Below, piece by piece: positions 11,820 through 17,963 of a stretch of 64,000 nt of DNA (within the stretch, counting starts at the first letter, position 1; each line of letters opens with the position of its first letter). Origin of the DNA: Aggregatibacter sp. 2125159857 (GTDB taxonomy: Bacteria; Pseudomonadota; Gammaproteobacteria; Enterobacterales; Pasteurellaceae); contig NZ_CP072548.1 of NCBI RefSeq assembly GCF_017798005.1, positions 186,001 through 250,000 on the forward strand, in the 5' to 3' direction. The notes below the pieces were generated by a model. It worked only from the letters and a program-made list of their open reading frames with translations, made no database searches and was not told the DNA's origin. Made by a program: the position numbers and the translations under genes.

Positions 11820-11892
11820 AATATAATACGTCACATCAAGCGAACAAGCAAATGTTCAAACATCATTTCAACTTAACGAGAAGGAAAACATC

Positions 11893-12744
11893 ATGACAAC
11901 GAAAACTATCGCAATTACCGGTGCAACAGGTCACTTCGGCACAATCGCGTTAAATTTATTAAAAGCAAAACACGCAAACGTCATCGCACTTGTGCGTTCT
12001 CCGGAAAAAATTTCCGGTGTAGAAGCCCGTAAATTTGATTATTCAAAAACAGAAGGGCAAGTAGAAGCGTTACAAGGCGTGGATACGTTAATTTTGGTGT
12101 CAAGTAATGAAATCGGTCAGCGTTTTGTACAACATAACAACGTAATTGAGGCCGCGAAAAAAGCAGGCGTGAAACACATCATTTACATCAGCTTACTCGG
12201 CGCCACCAACGACAATACGGTGAAATCCCTTGCCGGTGAATACGTTGAAACCGAAGCCGCCTTAAAAGCCTCCGGTATCACTTACACCATTTTACGCAAT
12301 GGTTGGTATACAGAGAACTATACTGCGTCCATCCCGGCGGCGTTGGAAAATAATGCTTTCTACGGTTCAGCAAAAAACGGCAAAATTTCCTCTGTACTTC
12401 GTGCAGAACTTGCTGAAGCTGCAGTCAATATCGCACTGGGTGAAGGCCATGAAAACCAAACTTACGAGCTTGCCGGATCAACCAGCTGGACATTAGCCGA
12501 CCTTGCCGCAGAAATCAGCAAACAAACCGGCAAAGAAATCCCTTACGTGGATATTCCGGCAGAAGATTACGCTGCTGCGCTTGTACAAGCCGGTTTAGAC
12601 GCGGGCTTTGCAGGCTTAATTGCACAATGGGATGTAGATGCGTCAAACGGTGCATTATTCTCAGAAGACAAAACCCTTGAGAAATTGCTTGGTCGCCCAA
12701 CAGCAGGATTGGATATAGCAGTGAAACAAGCTTTATCCCACTAA
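11893..12744 (+). CDS. qorB: NAD(P)H-binding oxidoreductase, QorB/YtfG-like
   Basis: QorB-type enzymes are atypical short-chain dehydrogenases that reduce quinones with NADPH. The 283-residue product opens with the Rossmann motif ITGATGHFGTIALNLL (about 8-23). It has VRSPEKI after beta-2 and ILRNGWYTENY (about 135-145), typical of the NmrA-like/QorB group. It has normal length for the family and a good ribosome site (GAGAAGGAAAACATC then ATG). It is divergent from ytfH and followed by its own terminator. The physiological substrate is not evident. Confidence 0.87.
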   Translation: MTTKTIAITGATGHFGTIALNLLKAKHANVIALVRSPEKISGVEARKFDYSKTEGQVEALQGVDTLILVSSNEIGQRFVQHNNVIEAAKKAGVKHIIYISLLGATNDNTVKSLAGEYVETEAALKASGITYTILRNGWYTENYTASIPAALENNAFYGSAKNGKISSVLRAELAEAAVNIALGEGHENQTYELAGSTSWTLADLAAEISKQTGKEIPYVDIPAEDYAAALVQAGLDAGFAGLIAQWDVDASNGALFSEDKTLEKLLGRPTAGLDIAVKQALSH

Positions 12745-12761
12745 TAACATTTGACTAAAAC

Positions 12762-12785
12762 AAGGTGCGGTTATTATCGCACCTT
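12762..12785 (+). terminator. Rho-independent terminator after qorB
   Basis: An 8-bp stem AAGGTGCG / CGCACCTT (12762-12769 with 12778-12785) with an 8-base loop is followed by TTT. Confidence 0.75.
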
Positions 12786-12831
12786 TTTAAATGGCGTTTG
12801 TTTATTCGGGGAGTAATAAAAATAAGGAGAA

Positions 12832-13019
12832 TGATCTGCCCCCAAAAAAGTTAGACTGACTTAGTTCAAGGACTGAGTTCTGTAATTCACAGGGCTGAGT
12901 CCTTTTAGTTTCCCCTGAATACGCTCATGGTTGTAATAGTGAATGTACTCGAGGATTGTTTTTCCAGTTGTTTGAACGTCTCAAATAGTTTACCGTAATA
13001 ATATTCCGTTTTTAATCGG
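12832..13019 (-). mobile_element. IS3-family (IS150-like) element remnant, copy 1
   Basis: The outer end TGATCTGCCCCCAAAA (from 12832) and the following roughly 185 bases are near-identical to the left end of the fuller copy at 13544-14164. They include the transposase C-terminal codons (HERIQGKLKG region) on the minus strand. Similarity stops abruptly near 13019, inside the KTE-YYYGK part, and unrelated DNA follows. Only about 190 bases survive, so it cannot encode transposase. The orientation is the same as copy 2. The rest of the 12745-13163 gap holds the qorB terminator and the DUF305 promoter. Confidence 0.8.
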
Positions 13020-13098
13020 CCTTTTGCTTCATGATTCTGTCCCTCATATCAAATATTGTCTTATTTTAGCACCTCACCAAAAATTTTCGGAATAAATA

Positions 13099-13129
13099 TT
13101 GACTTTAACCTTAGGTCAAAGTTTATGAT
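13099..13129 (+). promoter_or_regulatory. MerR/CueR-type metal-responsive promoter of the DUF305 gene
   Basis: A -35 TTGACT (13099-13104) and -10 TATGAT (13124-13129) are separated by 19 bases, longer than the usual 17 and characteristic of MerR-family activated promoters. The spacer carries the dyad CTTTAACCTTAGGTCAAAG (13103-13121), symmetric at nearly every position around 13112. A MerR-type activator such as CueR would sit on this dyad and realign the two hexamers. The regulator gene is not in the window. Confidence 0.7.
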
Positions 13130-13163
13130 TCGTGCTCATTCAGTTATCACATAGGAGAAAAAC

Positions 13164-13541
13164 ATGAAAAAACTTATGACTTTTATCACACTTAGCGCTG
13201 CTGCAGTTTCAATTTATGCCCAAGCTAATGAACAACCGCATCAAGCACACATGAATATGCCAATGTCGACAGATTCTGCAATGCAACAAGAATTAATGCA
13301 AGGTATGAATCAAATGCATCAAGACATGATGGCAGCTGCGCAATATAAAGATCCTGATGTTGCTTTTGCAGCAGGTATGTTGCCACACCATATTGGCGCA
13401 GTAAAAATGGCGGAAGTTGAATTAAAATACGGAAAAGATCCTGAGATGCGTAAGCTTGCTGAGAATATTATTAACGCACAACAAGCGGAAATTGAACAAA
13501 TGCAAAAATGGCTTAAAGCACACAATAAAAAAGCTCCGTAA
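13164..13541 (+). CDS. DUF305 periplasmic Met/His-rich protein, putative copper-binding
   Basis: The 125-residue product has a signal peptide (about 1-21, cut near YAQA). A Met/His-rich stretch follows (HQAHMNMPM, 26-34), then a helical DUF305 domain with GMLPHHIGAVKMAE (71-84) and NIINAQQAEIEQMQKW (101-116). Some DUF305 proteins, such as CopM of cyanobacteria, bind copper in the periplasm through Met and His. The composition and the CueR-like promoter both fit that role. It stands between two copies of one IS, the second beginning 2 bases after its stop codon. Metal specificity is an inference. Confidence 0.8.
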   Translation: MKKLMTFITLSAAAVSIYAQANEQPHQAHMNMPMSTDSAMQQELMQGMNQMHQDMMAAAQYKDPDVAFAAGMLPHHIGAVKMAEVELKYGKDPEMRKLAENIINAQQAEIEQMQKWLKAHNKKAP

Positions 13542-13543
13542 AA

Positions 13544-14164
13544 TGATCTGACCCTAAAAGTTAGACTGATTTAGTTCAAGGACTGAGTTCTGTAATTCAC
13601 AGAGCTCAGCCCTTTTAGTTTCCCCTGAATGCGCTCATGGTTGTAATAATGAATGTACTCATGAATCGTTTTTTCCAGTTGTTAGAACGTCTCAAATCAT
13701 TTACCGTAATAACATTCCGTTTTTAATCGTCCAAAGAAGCTTTCCATCACACTATTATCTAAACAATTTTCCTTCCTTGACATACTCTGTTGAATGCCAT
13801 TCTCTCGTAAAATCGCCTGATAACCGACCATTTGATACTGCCATCCTTGGTTAGAATGCAAAATGATTTTTGTGCCTTCAAGCCTTGTTACAGCTTGTAC
13901 CACGTTAAGTTTAAATTCAGGTGAGTAATTTCACTTCTTATCCAGCGCTGTTAACCTATTGATTCTACTATGATTAAATTGGTTAACCCAATATTCTGAT
14001 GTTGTTTCGGCAAGTTGAAAATGCCTGCGGGTAAGTGAACGATTTTTACCATTTTGAAGATAAAATTCGATGACTTGTTGTTTGAAAAGAAAATTGTATT
14101 TGGTCATAAAAAATCTGCACCTTAGTTAGTTGGTTGTTTAGTCCAACTGTTGGGGTACAGATCA
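13544..14164 (-). mobile_element. IS3-family (IS150-like) element, copy 2, internally deleted
   Basis: The element is bounded by inverted ends: TGATCTGACCCTAAAAGTT at 13544 and, on the opposite strand from 14164, TGATCTGTACCCCAACAGTT. It is 621 bases long, against roughly 1.4-1.5 kb for intact relatives, because the middle of the transposase is deleted. No target-site duplication is visible: the left flank ends GTAAAA and the right flank begins TGTTTT. It adjoins the DUF305 stop codon on one side and cuts a macrodomain gene on the other. Any new transposition would need transposase from elsewhere. Confidence 0.85.
13571..14107 (-). pseudogene. Broken IS150-like transposase
   Basis: One frame from the ATG at 14107 (MTKYNFLFKQQVIEFYLQNG) to the stop at 13571 holds both the OrfA start and the OrfB end, with about 270 codons deleted between VVQAV and TRLEG. 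Three in-frame stops interrupt it: TGA after LDKK, TGA after YYGK and TAA after FETF. The rve/DDE end is still clear: [19 protein letters not shown] and HERIQGKLKG. The usual HSDQG motif reads HSNQG, so the second catalytic Asp is replaced by Asn. It cannot be active. Confidence 0.88.
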
Positions 14165-14542
14165 TGTTTTGAATTAATTAATGCACAAGACAAATTAGAA
14201 GCTACAGGCAAGGCAAAAATCACGCCGGCGTTTAATTTACCATCTAAATTTGTGTTACACACCGTCGGACCAATTATCTACGAAAACGTCAATGAAACTG
14301 ACCGCACTTTGCTTGCCGATTGCTACCGTTCTTGCTTAGAACTCGCCAAAATAAACGATCTAAACTCTGTCGCATTTTGTTGTATTAGCGCAGGCGAATT
14401 TCGTTTTCCAAATCAATTAGCAACAGAAATTGCGGTAGAAACCGTGCGAGCATTTTTGGACAAAAATCCGAAAATGAAGGTGGTGTTTAATGTGTTTAAA
14501 GAGGTAGATTGGGCGATTTATGAAAAACTATTGGCAAGATAA
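14165..14542 (+). pseudogene. Macrodomain (ADP-ribosyl hydrolase) gene, 5' end lost at the IS
   Basis: About 125 codons remain, entering directly from the right IS end at 14165. The protein shows GKAKITPAFNLPS followed by KFVLHTVGPIIYEN, a hallmark of macrodomains and especially of the zinc-type ADP-ribosyl hydrolase group. A matching C-terminal half with CCISAGEFRFPNQLATEIAVETVR follows. The N-terminal part, with the Asn-Ala-Ala-Asn ADP-ribose loop, is missing. A start codon could be borrowed from IS sequence at 14150, but the product would lack the substrate loop. An inverted-uptake-signal terminator follows. Confidence 0.75.
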
Positions 14543-14547
14543 TCAAG

Positions 14548-14591
14548 AAAGTGCGGTTGATTTTAAAAATGTTTTATACCAACCGCACTTT
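14548..14591. terminator. Inverted uptake-signal terminator between converging remnants
   Basis: AAAGTGCGGTTG (14548-14559) pairs with CAACCGCACTTT (14580-14591), a 12-bp stem with a 20-base loop, followed by TTTA on the plus strand. It lies between the macrodomain pseudogene and a minus-strand C-terminal gene fragment and can serve both. Confidence 0.7.
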
Positions 14592-14597
14592 TTATTT

Positions 14598-14690
14598 TCA
14601 AATACTTCCCGCCTTTTCAATCACAAAAATCCGTGCTTCTCCTTGCGGTTGGGCAACGTGTTCGGTGCCAATACCGGCACAGAATCGTAG
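14598..14690 (-). pseudogene. C-terminal fragment of an unrecognised gene, cut by REP sequence
   Basis: Starting at the edge of the first REP hairpin and ending at the TGA at 14598, the minus strand encodes GIGTEHVAQPQGEARIFVIE and a short tail (KAGSI). The stretch has ordinary coding character and ends just before a terminator hairpin, so it looks like the true end of a gene whose body has gone. The open frame continues into REP DNA, which supplies an artificial upstream part. I do not recognise the family. Confidence 0.4.
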
Positions 14691-15070
14691 CGTGCAACTT
14701 GTTGCACGAAATCGTAAATGCCTGAAAGGATTAAATAACGTTCCGTGCGTGGCTTGGTCGTGCATCAAGATGCACGCTACGCATGAAATCATGAATTACG
14801 CATTGAGATTAATCATTCGTGCAACAAGTTGCACGCTACGCGCGAAATCATGAATTACGTATTAAGGTTTAATCCTTCGTGCATCAAGATGCACGCTACA
14901 CATGAAATCATGAATTACGCATTGAGGTTCATCATTCGTGCAACAAGTTGCACGCTACGCATGAAATCATGAATTACGCATCGAGGTTCATCATTCGTGC
15001 ATCAAGATGCACGCTACGTACGAAATCATGAATTGCGCATTGAGGTTAATTATTCATGCAACAGATAGCC
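14687..15070. repeat. REP-like hairpin array (alternating two-type 59-60 bp repeats)
   Basis: The first element (plus strand, 14687-14708) is GTAG followed by the hairpin CGTGCAACTTGTTGCACG. Five opposite-facing copies follow, starting at 14759, 14818, 14878, 14937 and 14996, with a decayed sixth at 15055. Each is a hairpin then GCTAC, the complement of the GTAG head, plus a conserved tail containing GAAATCATGAATTACGCATT. The stems alternate strictly between GTGCAT-CAAG-ATGCAC and GTGCAA-CAAG-TTGCAC. A GTAG head plus a short palindrome is the mark of REP sequences mobilised by RAYT transposases. This array fills most of the 14543-15145 gap. Confidence 0.82.
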
Positions 15071-15090
15071 AAACTTTGGCTGGCTATAAG
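15064..15090. repeat. Dispersed hairpin element shared with 42041-42066
   Basis: The segment TAGCCAAACTTTGGCTGGCT followed by ATAAG and A-rich DNA recurs at 42041-42066 with one changed base in the core (GCCAGACTTTGGCTGGC). Both copies directly follow REP DNA and precede a terminator of a minus-strand operon. It can fold as TAGCC/GGCTA. It may be part of the wider REP unit. Confidence 0.6.
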
Positions 15091-15094
15091 AAAA

Positions 15095-15133
15095 AAGTGC
15101 GGTCAAAATTTACCGTGAATTTTGACCGCACTT
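15095..15133 (-). terminator. potD terminator made of inverted uptake signals
   Basis: AAGTGCGGTCAAAATT (15095-15110) pairs perfectly with 15118-15133: 16 bp with a 7-base loop. On the minus strand it starts about 13 bases after the potD stop and runs into TTTTTTCTTATAG, a proper U-run. Confidence 0.88.
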
Positions 15134-15145
15134 GGTGGGAAAGGA

Positions 15146-16192
15146 TTAGTGGGTTTTTAATTTGCTCCAATATTTTTCATAAATATCGACAGCTTCGCCC
15201 ACATCGCTTTGGATAATGCCTTTTTCCACTTCCTCAGCCGGTGGGAATAAGGTTGGGTTTTCTGCCATAGCCGGTGTCAACAAAGCTTTCACACCATTAT
15301 TTGGCATGGAATAGCCCAATCGTTCTAACACCACTTTGGCGTTTTCCGGACGCAATAGGAAGTCGATGAATTTATAAGCGTTTTCGACATTTTTTGCGCT
15401 TTTTGGAATGGCATAATTATCCATCCAGAAAATCGCACCCTCTTTCGGATAAACAAAGGCAATTTTGTCGTTCTCTTTATGCGCTAAATAAGCGGAACCG
15501 TTCCAAATCATGCCTAATGCCACTTCGCCTTGCACATAAGGCACTTCCGGTGAGTCGGAGTTAAACACCGCCACATTTGGCAGAAGTTTCACCAAACGTT
15601 CATAAGCGGCTTTGATGTCCTCTTCATTCGTGGTATTTGGAGACTTGCCGTCTAACAACAACGCAATATGAAACACTTCGCGCGCATCACTGGTCAGCAA
15701 TACTTTGCCTTTATATTCCGGATTCCATAAATCTGCCCAGCTGGTGATTTTGCTTGGGTCAATATCTTCGGAATTCACCGCTAATCCCGTTAAGCCGTAA
15801 ACATAAGGCAAGGAATACTCGTTGTTCGGATCGAAGTCTTTATGCAATAAATTGTCCGGAATTTGTTTGAAATTGCTTAACTTACTGTGATCGAGCTTTT
15901 GCAACATGCCGTCTTTTGCCATTTTGTTCACATAATAGCTTGACGGAAACACCAAGTCATAACCGGCGTTATCGGAAATCAGTTTGAGTTTGGCATACAT
16001 TTCTTCGTTGCTTTCAAAGGTGGAATAAATCACTTCAATACCGGTTTCTTTGGTAAATTCAGCAACGAGACTGGAAGGGACGTAATCGGTCCAGTTATAA
16101 ACGTACAGTTTTTCTTGCGCAAAGGCGGTGGTGGAAAGGAGAGTCAGCGTCAAGCCGAGGGATTTAAGCGTTTTTGCAAACAAATTTTTCAA
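15146..16192 (-). CDS. potD: Spermidine/putrescine ABC transporter, periplasmic binding protein
   Basis: PotD captures polyamines in the periplasm for the PotABC importer. The best start is the TTG at 16192, preceded 8 bases upstream by GGAGG. It gives 348 residues with a signal peptide ([19 protein letters not shown], cut after AFA near residue 26). The mature start [19 protein letters not shown] is the family signature. Other PotD-like stretches are [21 protein letters not shown] and [14 protein letters not shown]. It is monocistronic with strong hairpins on both sides, and no potABC lies next to it. It is therefore either a second, orphan PotD or serves a transporter encoded elsewhere. Confidence 0.92.
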   Translation of the reverse strand: MKNLFAKTLKSLGLTLTLLSTTAFAQEKLYVYNWTDYVPSSLVAEFTKETGIEVIYSTFESNEEMYAKLKLISDNAGYDLVFPSSYYVNKMAKDGMLQKLDHSKLSNFKQIPDNLLHKDFDPNNEYSLPYVYGLTGLAVNSEDIDPSKITSWADLWNPEYKGKVLLTSDAREVFHIALLLDGKSPNTTNEEDIKAAYERLVKLLPNVAVFNSDSPEVPYVQGEVALGMIWNGSAYLAHKENDKIAFVYPKEGAIFWMDNYAIPKSAKNVENAYKFIDFLLRPENAKVVLERLGYSMPNNGVKALLTPAMAENPTLFPPAEEVEKGIIQSDVGEAVDIYEKYWSKLKTH

Positions 16193-16337
16193 TTTATTGT
16201 CCTCCAAAGCTAATCATAGCGAGTGGTTAATTTTCAGAAAAGAATTGAGTAAAAACTCGGCGGGCAGTATAGCAGATTTTTAGGTTTTGTCCTGCTCTTT
16301 CAGGTGGAAGACGTTAAGCAGAAAAATGCCTTCATAC

Positions 16338-16378
16338 AAAACAGACCGATATGCACGCTTCCGCATTCGGTCTGTTTT
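16338..16378 (-). terminator. Rho-independent terminator after ppx/gppA
   Basis: AAAACAGACCGA (16338-16349) pairs with 16367-16378, a 12-bp stem with a 17-base loop. It starts about 18 bases after the ppx stop on the minus strand. Confidence 0.8.
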
Positions 16379-16395
16379 CGGGATCGGTAATCAAA

Positions 16396-17952
16396 TTAGT
16401 GTGAATTGAAGATTGTCAAACCAAACCCTAATCCTTGCAAAAAGCGATGTTCAAGCAGCAGTTCGTTTTTGATTAATGGGTTATGTTGCAAGTAATCCGC
16501 TGAAAATTGCAACGTCCAATGATGCAAAGTGCGGTCGATTTTTAAGGTGATTTCTTCCGTCTTTTCTGTGGCTTGGCGGGAACGATTAAGAATAATCGCC
16601 AAGCGTAAGATCCGAATTAACGCCAACACATCTTTTTCATGATAACGGGAGAATTTGAACATTTCCGGCAATTTAAAATTCCCCATATGGTAACGTACCA
16701 AGGTGGAGAGAAGACGATGCTGTTCGTTGTCGTAACCCGGTAATTCGGTGTTATATAAAATATACGCAGAGTGTTTTTGCAGGTTCTTGTGATTGATCAC
16801 AATGCCCACCTCATGCAAGCGTGCCGCCCAAAACAGAACATCTTGCATGTCGTCAATCAGTTCCGGATTTTGCCAGCATGCATATTGCCCGAATAACAAT
16901 GCCGCTGTTTGATACACCCGCTCCGCCTGCGCTTGATCAATATTAAATTGTTCCGCTAAGCCTAACGCGGTGCGCTCACGAATGTTATTGACCTGAAAAT
17001 TCTTTTCTAGGCTATACATCACGCCTTCACGCAGTGCACCGTCGGAATAACGCATTTTTTCAATTTTGAAATTCTCAAATATCGCTTTTAAAATCGCCAA
17101 GCCAGGCACAAACACATCGGCACGATCAGGGTTTAAGCCATGAAATTTCAGTTGTTCAAAGTGAGAAAACAGCAAGGTTTGCTGAATAAGGTGATCCAAC
17201 CGTTCTGCGGTGATAATACCGTCCGGATCGATATTTTCACTGATTACTTGATGCACGGTTTTAATCGTCCCCGATGAACCCAGCACCGACTGCCAACCCA
17301 AGTTGCGATATTCCCATGCCAAATCTTCGATTTTATTCACCGCACTTTGTTTGGCTAAACGGAAATTTTCTTCAGAAATTTCGCCATTCGGGAAGAATTT
17401 TTTGGCAAAACTGACACAGCCCATGTGGCGGCTTTCATAAATTAAAGGGGTAAAATTATCGCCAATAATCATCTCGGTGGAACCACCACCAATATCAATG
17501 ACAAATTTTCGCCCCATTTCCGGTTGAGTGTGGCAAACACCGGCATAAATGGTTTTAGCTTCGGTTTTGCCGCTGATGATGTTAATCGGATAAGGAAAAA
17601 CGGTGGCGGCTTGACGTAAAAATTCCTCGTTATTAATAGCACGACGTAGCGTGTAAGTGCCAACCACACTGACATTCTCCGCCGGAAAGCCTTGCAAACG
17701 TTCGGCAAACAATGCCAAGCAATTTACCCCGCGTTCAATCGCCGCTTGGCTTAACACTTGATTTTCATCCAAGCCTTCCGCTAATTGTACTTTTTGTTTC
17801 AATCGCGATAACACTTGCAATGTGCCGTTGACAATGCGGGCAACGATCATATGAAAGCTGTTGGAACCGAGATCGATGGCGGCGATTTCGCGCACCTCGC
17901 CTCGTCGTGCGTGCAGTTCACCGGCTTTGCTCAGTAAGTTTTCGTTATTCAT
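16396..17952 (-). CDS. ppx: Ppx/GppA family exopolyphosphatase
   Basis: Family members release phosphate from the ends of inorganic polyphosphate (Ppx) or hydrolyse pppGpp to ppGpp (GppA). Sequence alone does not decide between them. The 518-residue length is closer to E. coli Ppx. The sugar-kinase/Hsp70 fold is visible with AAIDLGSNSFHMIVARI (about 23-39) and FVIDIGGGSTEMIIG (about 150-164). An HD-like helical C-terminal half follows from about residue 310, including ARLHEVGIVI. It lies 11 bases after tamB on the minus strand, so it may be transcribed with tamAB. Confidence 0.92.
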   Translation of the reverse strand: MNNENLLSKAGELHARRGEVREIAAIDLGSNSFHMIVARIVNGTLQVLSRLKQKVQLAEGLDENQVLSQAAIERGVNCLALFAERLQGFPAENVSVVGTYTLRRAINNEEFLRQAATVFPYPINIISGKTEAKTIYAGVCHTQPEMGRKFVIDIGGGSTEMIIGDNFTPLIYESRHMGCVSFAKKFFPNGEISEENFRLAKQSAVNKIEDLAWEYRNLGWQSVLGSSGTIKTVHQVISENIDPDGIITAERLDHLIQQTLLFSHFEQLKFHGLNPDRADVFVPGLAILKAIFENFKIEKMRYSDGALREGVMYSLEKNFQVNNIRERTALGLAEQFNIDQAQAERVYQTAALLFGQYACWQNPELIDDMQDVLFWAARLHEVGIVINHKNLQKHSAYILYNTELPGYDNEQHRLLSTLVRYHMGNFKLPEMFKFSRYHEKDVLALIRILRLAIILNRSRQATEKTEEITLKIDRTLHHWTLQFSADYLQHNPLIKNELLLEHRFLQGLGFGLTIFNSH

Positions 17953-17963
17953 ATCGTTATTGG

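Noticed and set aside
12745-12831. A further gene between qorB and the first IS copy
   Set aside because: Only the qorB terminator and a short unremarkable stretch are present; no frame of useful length.
13544-14164. Target-site duplication of the second IS copy
   Set aside because: The bases next to the two ends (AAA and TGT) do not match, so no duplication can be claimed; deletion or recombination after insertion is likely.
14598-14792. 64-codon open frame on the minus strand treated as a whole gene
   Set aside because: Only the last 26 to 31 codons lie outside REP DNA; the upstream part is translated hairpin repeat.
14687-15070. CRISPR-like array of 59-60 base repeats
   Set aside because: The whole unit repeats, including the stretch that would be the spacer; there are no unique spacers, no leader and no cas genes nearby. 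The GTAG heads and hairpins fit REP sequences.
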